64,000 nt of DNA from Euphorbia lathyris. Its lineage: Eukaryota > Streptophyta > Magnoliopsida > Malpighiales > Euphorbiaceae. Where the stretch lies: contig NC_088911.1 of assembly GCF_963576675.1 (NCBI RefSeq), positions 90,921,256-90,985,255 on the forward strand. Direction: 5' to 3'. This document shows, one piece after another, positions 48,669-57,791 of this stretch. Numbering within the stretch: position 1 is the first letter of the stretch; each line of letters opens with the position of its first letter. The position numbers were made by a program, and so were the translations under genes. The notes under the pieces are model-generated. The model saw only the letters and a list, made by a program, of their open reading frames with translations, did not search any database and had not been told where the DNA came from.

Positions 48669-49307
48669 AAAAACCATGTGGTTTGGTTTTTTTGCAAACG
48701 CATCTCCGTATTTTAAAAACTTACAAACGTGAATGATAAGGATTCGGATCCTCTCCTGTTGACTAAAAACAGGAGAGGTCCTGTTGATTTAATCCAGACC
48801 ATCAGTCAAATTTTAAAGGCTCGGATGTTATTTAACTAGTTTTCTATTTTAAAAGTTATCTCAAATTTAAGTTAACAATATTTTACCGAAAACTCTCCCC
48901 ACTCATTCCTCTTCTATTTATTTATGTAATTTTTACTTAGGCATTCTCAAACTAAGGTTTTAAAGTAAATTAGTATCTTAAAGGTTTAATACATCATTTG
49001 CACCATGAACTTGGCTAAAATGGTTAATTGGTCCCTTAAACTTTCAAAGTGTTTCGATAGTTCTCTGAATTTGCATAAAATGTTCAGTTAGCCCCCTAAA
49101 CTTGTGTAAAATGTTATCAATTAATCATTCAGTTGTAAAAAATTAAGTCAAATGCGGAAGATATGTTACACGTGTCTTAGAATGTTATTACATACTTCAC
49201 AAAATAGATTAAAACATTTTTAAAAATAATTTCTTATTTATTTGACTATAAAATATTTTCTTCTCTATTATTAGAATCACATATCCCGATCTTGGTCGTT
49301 TTACTTT

Positions 49308-49790
49308 GGCTTAATACATCATTTGCCCCCTGAACTTGTCCAAAAAGCTTGATTGGCCCTCTGAACTTTTAAAGTGTTCCGATAGCCCCCTGAACTTGCA
49401 TAAAATGTTCAGTTAGCCCCCTGAACTTGCGTAAAATATAATTAATTGATCACTCGGTCGTAAAAAAGTAAGTTAAGTACGGAAGATGTATTCCACGAGT
49501 CTTAAAAAAAGTAAAACGACCAAAATCGGAGTATACGTTTCTAATATTAGAGAAGACAAGTTGTATAATTGAGCAAACAATAACTTCCTTTTAAATCTAT
49601 TTTTTAATTATGTAATAACATTCTAAGATGCGTGAAATACATCTTCCGCGTTTAACTTATTTTTTTACGACCGAGTGATCAATTGATTACATTTTACGCA
49701 AGTTCAGGGGCTAACTGAACATTTTATGCAAGTTCAGGGGGCCAATCAAGCTTTTTGGACAAGTTCACGGGGCAAATGATGTATTAAGCC
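49308..49790. mobile_element. Inner Mutator-like MITE of the nest (element B)
   Basis: 483 bp, flanked by a perfect 9-bp duplication TTTTACTTT (49299-49307 and 49791-49799). The inverted arms of about 160 bases start GGCTTAATACATCATTTGCC and are nearly identical, so it is the youngest of the three. Confidence 0.92.
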
Positions 49791-49862
49791 TTTTACTTTT
49801 TTAAGATGCGTGCAACATATCTTCCGCATTTAACTTACTTTTTTACAACTGAGTGATTAATT

Positions 49863-50031
49863 GATTACATTTTATGCAGTTCAGGGGGCTAAGCGACATT
49901 TTATGTAAGTTCAGGGGGCTATCGAGACATTTTGAAAGTTCAGGGAGATTACATTTTATGCAGTTCAGGGGGCTAAGCGACATTTTATGTAAGTTCAGGG
50001 GGCTATCGAGACATTTTGAAAGTTCAGGGAG
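49863..50031 (+). repeat. 84-bp direct tandem duplication inside element A
   Basis: Two copies (49863-49947 and 49948-50031) of a unit with the words GCAGTTCAGGGGGCTAAGCG and GGGGGCTATCGAGACATT. They are almost identical and confined to the right arm of element A. They create a spurious open frame with a 28-residue period. Confidence 0.9.
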
Positions 50032-50950
50032 CCAATCAACCATTTTGGACAGATTCAGGAGGCAAATGATGTATTAATCTTATCTTAAACTATTAAATCA
50101 TCAATCTGGTCTCTGAATTAAACAGAAATCGCGAGTTGAGTCTTTATTCTAAACAAAAATCATCAATTAAGGTCTCATCGAAATTCATTCGGTTGAACAG
50201 TTTCAGATCCTTTTCACCAAACACATTTCGAACCAACACAAAGATTATTATAGTATATATCAAATAGTCATATTTTCTGATTTTAGAATATGATAGGGAC
50301 TCAATTGATGATTTTTGCTTAGTTCAAAGACTTGATTAATGATTTTAATAGTTTAAGGTCTTAATTAACTTTAAATTTTTAGTTTGGGGATCCAATTGGT
50401 CTAATGCTTTAAAATAAATTTCAAGCGTTGATAAGATAAAGGCTTAATACATTAAAAATAAAAATGTGACTAAAACACGTGGGGTGAGTGGGGAGAGTTT
50501 TCGGTAAAATATTATTAAGTTAAATTTGAGATCTGTTAGTTTTTTAACTTTTAAAATAGAAAACTAGTTAAATAACATTTGAGCCTTTAAAATTTAATTG
50601 ATGGTCTGGATTAAATCAACAGGCCCTCTCCTGTTTTTAGTCAACAGGAGAGGATCCAAATCCGAATGATAAAGGTACTTTTATCTTTTAAATATTCAAA
50701 ATTTTAACATTTTTTTTATCTTTCTTTTTCCTTACCGATCTTTCTTTCTGCACTTCTCTTCTCATCTCTCTTGCATAAATTGAAACCCACAAAACTAACA
50801 AAATTTACATAATTGAAATCCTCAACATAACAAAGTTAAACGGCTTTAAATGTTTCCCCTTTTTTTTACAACGTGAACCTCAGACACTTGTTTGTAAGTT
50901 TTTAAAATTTGGAATTGCGTTTGTAAATGGGTCAAACCAGATGATTTTTA

Positions 50951-51035
50951 TTGGGGGAGAATTCAAATAAACACTAAAAAAATAACATTTTTTATTCCTA
51001 AACTACCAAAAACAAGAATTATTTGGAAAATTACA
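50951..51035. other. Short AT-rich spacer
   Basis: No gene or repeat was recognised. Confidence 0.4.
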
Positions 51036-51396
51036 AGATAATAAAAAGAAATGATACTAAAATATCATTTTTACTAAATACCAAACTCAATAGAAAGGAG
51101 TACTAAGCCAACCTATCTAAAATTCTTTTCATTTAAGCTACGCACAAACTCTAGATTAAAACGTGAAGCAATTTCACATTCGATATCTCCATGGAAATCC
51201 AGATCTCATTACTAGATAATCAAAAGAAATAATACTAAAATATCATTTTTACAACATTAAATACCAAATTCGATAGAAAGGAGTACTAAGCCAACCTATC
51301 TGAAATTCTTTCCATTTAAGATACGTACAAACTCTAAATTAAAACGTGAAGCAATTTCACATTCGATATCTCCATGGAAATTCAGATCTCATTACT
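51036..51396 (+). repeat. Tandem duplication, unit about 178 bp
   Basis: Units 51036-51213 and 51214-51396 share AGATAAT...ACTAAAATATCATTTTTAC, GAAAGGAGTACTAAGCCAAC and ATATCTCCATGGAAAT with few differences. Non-coding. Confidence 0.88.
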
Positions 51397-52068
51397 ACAA
51401 AAAAAAACATGGATTAACTGATATTTTTTTTATTTTAAATAAAGACATTAAATAAAATTTGAAAACAAAAAATCAAGTTTAAAAAGCTAAGGAACCGAAA
51501 GAAAGAAAAAAATAAAACAACATCATCGCGATTCTAATACAGGTAAAAAAATAAATAAAAATAATCTAAAATGATTAAAAATAGAAAAAATAACTACAAC
51601 AATCTAAATATATATATATATATTAAAACATCCAATTTTAATACTTTCATTCCATTTTAATATTACGTAAATTTAATGAAATTGGATTAAAGCCAATGAA
51701 AATAAATGTTATCGATTATAACACAATTTCAAAACATTGAAAGTTTTAATAAAAGGTAGAAAACAATGTCTAAATCCACTCCTTTTAAATAATATTCCAA
51801 AAAGTAACACAAAAAACTCACAACACCAACTACAACAAAAATATTAACACATACAAAATAAACTCAAGAGAAACCAATAGAAACACAACAATTCATAAAC
51901 AATAATTCCATTAAAACAACTTTAAGTATAAATATACATAAAATACACTAACTTTCATTTGATTCTAAATTCTAATGCGACAAAAAGTCACCAAAAGTAA
52001 AGCAAAGACAAATGAATAGAAGTTGGTTAAATGAAAGTGATTGAGAAAAAAAATAAAAATAAAACATG
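51397..52068. other. AT-rich non-coding DNA
   Basis: Very AT-rich, with a short (TA)n run near 51608. No gene or structured repeat was seen. Confidence 0.5.
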
Positions 52069-52076
52069 CTTAAAAT

Positions 52077-52656
52077 TAGAGCGGTAAATGAGCTGAGCCG
52101 TTCAAGGGAGGATTGGTATTCGATTCGATTTATAAACGAGCCGAACTTGAGCACGACGAAGCTCGGTTCCAAAGCTCGCGAACAGACTCGATCATAGATT
52201 CATGAATAAGCTCGATTATAATGTTCATGAACACGTTCGTGAGCAAGCTTGGTTCGATTATTTTTTTAATAATAATATTTCTATAAAGAGAGAAATGTAA
52301 ACAATGTAGTTTTGTATAAACATTCAAATCAATATAATTTTTTTTTAAAGTCGTGCGCAATGCACTTACATTAAACAAAGGTAAGCTCTCAACAACAGAC
52401 AAAAAGCTTCATAGGTAAGCTCTCAACCAACAGACTAAGAGTTTCAAATCAATATAATTAATGACATAATTAATGCATTATTTGCGAGCGAAGTTCATGA
52501 ACTGAATTAACAAGCTGGTCACGAGCAACGCTCGTGAATAGCTCGTGAGCAGTTTATAAACAGAATGTTAAGTTCGAGCTCAACCTCGTTAATTTTATAA
52601 CTAGCCATGTATGAGCATACCAAAGCTGGGCTCAGTTCGGCTCGATTACAACCCTA
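52077..52656. mobile_element. hAT-type MITE, 580 bp
   Basis: The ends are inverted: TAGAGCGGTAAATGAGC on the left and TAGGGTTGTAATCGAGC on the opposite strand. The flanking 8-mers CTTAAAAT (52069-52076) and CTTGAAAT (52657-52664) match at 7 of 8 sites. The subterminal regions are rich in GAGCTCG/GCTCGTGA words. No transposase. An 8-bp duplication and TAG tips suit hAT. Confidence 0.8.
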
Positions 52657-52709
52657 CTTGAAATAAGTTACAATGAAATCTACTAAATTACGGTTACAAA
52701 CAATTCAGC

Positions 52710-52792
52710 ATAATTTCACAAAAACTTAAAACACGATATAAAAAATTCATAATAATTTCACAAAAACTTAAAACACGATATAAAAAATTCAT
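52710..52792 (+). repeat. Tandem duplication, unit 42 bp
   Basis: Two direct copies of an AT-rich unit containing CACAAAAACTTAAAACACGA, starting at 52710 and 52752. Non-coding. Confidence 0.9.
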
Positions 52793-53479
52793 CTCATATC
52801 ATTCGATTTAACCTAATTTAAACCAATTTCTTTTAATTTTTTACTTTTTTTTTAATATTTTACGATTTCATTCGATTTCTTCCAATTTCTTTAAATTTAT
52901 AAGTATTTCATATAATCTAATCAAATTTAACATCTAACAAATTACTTAAAAAAAAAACATGACTAGAAACAACACAACAAAATTATATGAAATTGAATAA
53001 AATACAAAGAAAAAATATACATACATTCAATTTTCAAACAACTAAAACTTCTCCCAAAACCGATTTACTAGAAAACTTTTTCAACGGCATTTGTTTCCTA
53101 AATTCTTCACCATCTTCATCTGAACAATTTTTCCACTATCATTCTTATAAGAAGACTCAACATTCTTCACAGCATCATTTTTCATAGAAAGTTTTTTTAT
53201 TTTGATCACCATGTAACTTCTTCCCCAAATATTTATTCAGTTTTTTTTCACAGAGTCACTACCTTCAAAAACATGTTTCCTCTTTCGATTCTTATCAAAA
53301 AATAATTCAACCAAATGTTTATCTTAATAACCATTAGAATCAATAGAAGTCGAACAATTATCTTTGTTAAAAGAAGAACTAAAATCCAATTTCTTATCAA
53401 CTTTCACCGTTTATGAAATACAATAAAAAAACATATTGAATACAAAAAAACAATAAATAGAAACAAAAATCACGATACC
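52793..53479. other. AT-rich non-coding DNA
   Basis: No gene recognised. The short open frame 52987-53187 has simple Asn/Ser/Lys composition and no support. Confidence 0.4.
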
Positions 53480-53900
53480 ATAAACACAGATGAATAAAAA
53501 TTCAAACGAAAAAATGAAGGAAGACGATAAAAGTAAACTCTAAAAACGAGACAAGTCAAAGAAAAAGACAAGCAAAACAACACGAGAACAATGAATGGTA
53601 AAAATAAATACAAGACATAAAAAAAAACGGTATTAAAAAAAAAAAAATTAAAGAAAGGCATGTTCAAAAAATGCCAAAGTTATGCCGCGAAATGTACCCC
53701 AAAAGTGGGCATTTCATAAAATTTCCATTTTTTTTTATTTGTAGCTTTTTTTTTTATCTATTTCACGTTTTTTTTGTATTTTTTGTATTTTTCTTTACAT
53801 TTTTTTTTTCCGTTTTTCATATTTTTCATGTTTGTCCCTTTTTTTACACATTCCCGTTTTTTCATTTTTCAGTTTTCTCTTTTTTCCTTCCATATTAATA
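53480..53900. repeat. A-rich/T-rich foldback element
   Basis: An A-rich arm (53480-53660) faces a T-rich arm (53720-53890) with TTTTTCATATTTTTCATG and TTTCACGTTTTT words, in the same style as 48150-48668 and the inner part of 21504-22404. Short frames coding poly-Phe on the T-rich strand are artefacts. Confidence 0.6.
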
Positions 53901-54014
53901 TGGCTAATCAAACATTGGATTAAGTTTGATAAATTAAGAATTCAAATTTTATTTTTTAGATTATAAGATTTATGAATTGGACTCTGGAATTTATAAATTA
54001 GAGCATAAAATTAT

Positions 54015-54018
<4 letters not shown>

Positions 54019-54066
<48 letters not shown>
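54019..54066. repeat. (TA)n microsatellite, 24 units
   Basis: Uninterrupted TA dinucleotides over 48 bases. Likely length-polymorphic. Confidence 0.95.
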
Positions 54067-54067
<1 letters not shown>

Positions 54068-54299
54068 CGGGCACAAGATAATCATATTAAGAATTATGTT
54101 TTTTTAGTATGATTTAATTATAATTTTATAATTAGAAATAATTAAATATAATTTTGGATTCATTATATGAAAATCATAAATGATAACTAAACCCATATTT
54201 ACTAAAAAGAAAAGGAGCCCAATTAGTCCTGAATCGCGCACAAAGCCCAAACTTACTACACATGAAAGGCCCAATTTCAAACCAAAAATAAAATAAAAT

Positions 54300-54373
54300 T
54301 GGCTTCGCCCAGGCTCGAACTGGAGACCTTCAGTGTGTTAGACTGACGTGATAGCCAACTACACCACGAAACC
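54300..54373 (-). tRNA. tRNA-Val (anticodon AAC)
   Basis: On the minus strand from 54373 the cloverleaf folds fully. The acceptor stem GGTTTCG/CGAAGCC has one G-T pair. The anticodon stem TCAGT/ACTGA closes the loop CTAACAC, giving anticodon AAC. The T stem TCCAG/CTGGG with loop TTCGAGC includes the B box, and position 54300 supplies a discriminator A. There is no intron. It is a nuclear-type tRNA-Val. A few bases differ from the plant consensus as I recall it (G-C to A-T in the T stem), all keeping pairing. It stands alone between repeats. A T-run terminator was not checked further than the AT-rich flank. Confidence 0.93.
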
Positions 54374-54915
54374 TTGTTGTTAGGCATTCCATTACATTGG
54401 ATATTATTGTCTGAAAAATGGGCCTAAGTATCAAAACTACAACTGTTAATTTAAATACGTAAATATCACTCATTGACATCGACATAAAACAAAAACGCCA
54501 CTAAAAATTGGGGATACTACCTTGCATACATTTTTTTTTTTCAATAAGCACAGGAATTAAGGTAAAAATAACCCCTAAAATTAACAATCAATTTAGTTAA
54601 AAATGAATTTTAGGCATTGATTCAACTTTCAAATTTACAATATTTGACAAATTAGTAAAATTTTAGAAATTTTAATTATAAAAATGATTGCATTTCTAAT
54701 TTATCAAATATATATCAACTTGGGAGTTGACTTGATACTTAAAATTCAATTTAGATTAAATTAATCTTATCAATTGATTGAACCTTATCACATGTATAAT
54801 TTCATACTACAATCACATAAACTTATTAAAAATAAAACAAAATACTTATCAATATTTTTGTTGTTTAATAAAATTGAAAAAATAAATATTAAATTTTATT
54901 TTATTTTTTAAAACA
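54374..54915. other. AT-rich non-coding DNA
   Basis: No gene, and no repeat that I can define. Confidence 0.4.
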
Positions 54916-54924
54916 AAAAAGAAA

Positions 54925-55671
54925 GGCAAAAAGCATCCTGAGGCCCCTGATTTTTCATTGTTTGGTGCATTAAGCCCTCGATCTTTTATTTAGACACATT
55001 GAGCCCCTGATCTTTCACAATTTGGTGCATTAAGCCCTCGATCTTTCATTTAGACACATTGAGCCATTGATCTTTCATATATGGGTGTATTAGATCCTTC
55101 CATAAATCAATTAATATATAGGTTTATTAAGGGCATGTTTGGTGTGACAACAAATGATGTTCTAAAAATAACAAATTCTAAAATAAAAAATATATTATAC
55201 AAATTAATAAAAATAATTTAAATAAAAAATAAAAAATTTATTGAACACAATAAAACCTTGTTTTTCGATAATTATTGTTCTAAAAATAAAAATAATGTTA
55301 AAATTGAAGCACATTTTGTAGAAATAAGAAAGGTAATTTTATCAATAACAAGTAACTACAAACAACTGTTCATGAAAATAGTTTTTCGTGAAAAGCTCCA
55401 AAATGTTGCAGTGTCTAGAGAAAATGCGAAACGCTGCAGTTATATAAATCTAACCAAACATGCCCTTAATAAACCTATATATTAATTGATTTATGGAAGG
55501 GCCTAATACACCCATATATGAAAGATCAAGGGCTTAATGTGTCTAAATGAAAGATCGAGGGCTTAATGCACCAAATGATGAAAGATCAGAGACTTAATGT
55601 GTCTAAATAAAAGATCAAGGGCTTAATACACCAAACAATGAAAGATCAGGGGCCTCACGATACTTTTTGCC
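54925..55671. mobile_element. Mutator-like foldback MITE with tandem-repeat arms
   Basis: 747 bp, flanked by a perfect 9-bp duplication AAAAAGAAA (54916-54924 and 55672-55680). The tips are GGCAAAAAG on both strands. Each arm, about 200 bases, is built of repeated words such as TGATCTTTCA, GGTGCATTAAGCCC and TTTAGACACATTGAGCC, roughly two units per arm. The arms meet at a palindrome that now holds a second element (55131-55466). Confidence 0.88.
55131..55466. mobile_element. Tourist/Harbinger-like MITE inside the foldback element
   Basis: About 336 bp with ends GGGCATGTTTGG and its complement CCAAACATGCCC, flanked by TAA/TTA. It sits at the exact centre of the host palindrome (AGGTTTATTAA to the left, TTAATAAACCT to the right). 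A 3-bp TAA/TTA target is typical of Tourist/Harbinger. No coding capacity. Confidence 0.7.
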
Positions 55672-55680
55672 AAAAAGAAA

Positions 55681-56007
55681 CTTCAAACTAAAACATCAGA
55701 AAGAAAATGCAGAGTATTGTCCCAAAACATGACCCAATCGATAGAATAACCCGTGTTACTATTCCACTAACGTTGCACAAAATAATAAGAAAATTTTGCC
55801 AAGTATAATTTTACAATCATCTATAATAAGATATCAAAAGTAGACAAATCCTGAGTAGAGGTTACCCTGAGAAGCTCTGAACCATCTGAAAAGCCAATTT
55901 GGATGAGGTCTCCATCCCTTAATGATAAGATATCATTGTGATCTTTAGTGAAACCCCAAAAATAACCCAACTTAAATGTCTACGATTTCGGTTAAGTATA
56001 CCCATTT
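55681..56007. other. Non-coding spacer
   Basis: No gene or defined repeat was recognised. Confidence 0.4.
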
Positions 56008-56663
56008 TTGTTAAAGTCGCAAGGTGCGCTAAGGCATTGAGGGGTTCTAGGCGCAAGGTGAGACGCGTGCCTTTCTCGAACATAAGGAGCATAAAATGAA
56101 ATAAAATATATAAGTCATGTATGACAAATAGTTGTTGACTGCTCTTAATTCCTTTATATTCTTTCTATATTTACTCTTGATGTTTTTATTTGAATCAAGG
56201 TTAATATTAATCTTATTTGAATTAGATTAGTAGTCGAGCTTTATCAAATTTTTATTTTATTGAAAACAAAAATTTAAAAAAAAAAAAACTCTAGTGAAAA
56301 CCCTCAGATCCTCCTTGATTCAGGCTCCGAGAAGCGAGACACGCAAGACGAGGGCATTTGGTACCACGTCTCACTTTTTGCATTCAAGGCTCAAAACCTT
56401 GAGCCTTGAGTGTAACGACCCGGTCCAGAGTGAGTGGTGTCGAGATAGAAGGTCTGAGTTATGAGATGGCAATGGGTATGAATGAACTGAATCCCACATC
56501 GGAAATGGAGAGGGAGTGATTGGAGCTTATTAGTGAGATGTGAATCCAATACATGCATACGCGTTTTAAAGCCGTGAGGCTCAAGATGTTGGATTTGAGC
56601 CAAAGCGGACAATATTTACATGGTATTAGCTAGGGTGTTACATTGAGTGAGGCGTGCCTTTAA
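56008..56663. repeat. Degenerate MITE-like repeat rich in AAGGCGC/GAGGCGTGCC words
   Basis: The left part starts TGTTAAAGTCGCAAGGTG, and the right part ends with the complement of TGTTAAAGGCACGCCTC. The two ends form an imperfect inverted pair. It is interrupted by the short LTR at 56411. No target duplication was fixed. Confidence 0.5.
56411..56642 (+). mobile_element. Short solo-LTR/TRIM-like element, 232 bp, with 5-bp duplication
   Basis: It starts TGTAAC and ends GTTACA, flanked by TTGAG on both sides (56406-56410 and 56643-56647). Inside are TCCCACATCGGAAATGG, TTTTAAAGCCGTGAGGC and GCCAAAGCGGACAATAT, words I know as widespread in plant non-coding repeats of this kind. No 5S rRNA-like segment was seen, so it is not Cassandra. 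No second LTR is present, so it is solo. Confidence 0.75.
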
Positions 56664-57791
56664 CAACGATTAGTACACCATAGTAGCATCAATATAACCA
56701 AGACGATTCTTTATTAAATTAATTTTTTCAGCATTAAGAGTAGTTTCTATAAGGATGTTCATTCTAGGCTTTTTTAGATTGACTATCATCAGAACAATGA
56801 CTAACCAAAATCACCATTAGATCTAGGAGTTGTGAATCTAAACCTTACGATAGTTTTAATCTTTACCATAGAATTTTTAATAAATTTAAATCTAACGGTG
56901 ACGGACCAACTTCACTTGGTCAATCACTGACCAGGTGAAAATTATTTGTATCCATTGATAACGACTTTCAACATTTAAAATACATTAAGTACTTATTAAT
57001 TGTAAATTTGTTTAATAACACAATTTAAATATTTCAGTTACGTCACACAATCATTCATTCTGCTAAATAAAAAAATTTAACTTTTATAACTTAAAATTTT
57101 AAATTGAACCAATATTTTTAAATTCAATATAATTCAGAATTTATTTTTTCAACCATTAAAATTTAAAATTTAAGTTTTATCAACAATATCTAAAGCTTTT
57201 TGAGCCAATTTTGTAATTAACATTTTTTTTTTTTTTGGGTTATCAAACAGGGTATTATACTTGTGACCTGCTTTCCTCTCCATTTCACTCATCAAGGTTC
57301 TTCGGACTTAGCAACCCACAGTTTAATCAAACCTTTTACATATCTGCTCTTAATTTACATAGAGAGACAAAAGCATCCGGTGTAGATAAATTGAAACAGA
57401 GCAATGCATAATTAAATAGTCATGTACTCTAAATCATTTTGGACAAATACAACTCTACTCTGATTCAATGAATTCTAAGCCATGTGTTTAGCATATGCTA
57501 AAATTACATTACATACCAGTAGCACCCATTTACAGTTTAGGAACTCGCTTAAATGGAAATACTGTCTGCAAACTGAGCAGATGATCCCTAATTTAATTTG
57601 CCACTTCTTTTCTATATAACCTCAATACTGTACATGGTAATAAACTCCACAAATTTTTTTATATACTTCCTCAAAAGTAGAAAATAAAACTTAAATCATG
57701 TATTCACTCAGCAAAATTAGTCTGACAAACAGTTCCATATGCCTGATCACAGCACACAAGGTAATGGACCAGGAAGGAAAGATGCTTGTCA
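56664..57791. other. Non-coding DNA downstream of MRE11
   Basis: AT-rich. The part next to 57791, about 57600-57791, should be the 3' UTR of the minus-strand MRE11 gene. No other gene was seen. Confidence 0.45.

Larger units (their letters stand above)
48983..50080. mobile_element. Middle Mutator-like MITE of the nest (element A)
   Basis: It is flanked by a perfect 9-bp duplication TATCTTAAA (48974-48982 and 50081-50089). The long inverted arms carry the words TTAATACATCATTTG, and opposed GTTAGCCCCCTAAAC and GTTCAGGGGGCTA. It is 1.1 kb, of which 0.5 kb is element B. The arms resemble those of B, so both are one family. Confidence 0.85.
48740..50663. mobile_element. Outer Mutator-like MITE of the nest (element C)
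   Basis: A 1924-bp element flanked by a perfect 9-bp duplication GAATGATAA (48731-48739 and 50664-50672). Terminal inverted repeats of about 180 bases start GGATTCGGATCCTCTCC on the left and GGATTTGGATCCTCTCC on the right strand. The left tip also holds a small hairpin, CTCTCCTGTT...AACAGGAGAG. No transposase. It contains elements A and B. Confidence 0.9.
48674..50950. repeat. Outer inverted repeat around the nested MITEs
   Basis: 48676-48730 (GTGGTTTG, CAAACGCA, TTTTAAAAACTTACAAAC) is matched in inverted orientation at about 50886-50948. This suggests that the nest below was inserted into a further, older element. Its exact ends and target duplication were not found. Confidence 0.55.

Noticed and set aside
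48374..48732. Phe-rich open frames
   Set aside because: They come from T-rich low-complexity DNA of the foldback element; the same happens at 53671-53898 and 22030-22233.
49843..50077. Frames with a 28-residue repeat on both strands, looking like a repeat protein or a CRISPR-like array
   Set aside because: Caused by the 84-bp duplication in a MITE arm. Only two units, no spacers, plant nuclear DNA.
56411..56642. Cassandra TRIM element
   Set aside because: Cassandra LTRs carry a 5S rRNA-like segment; none is present here.
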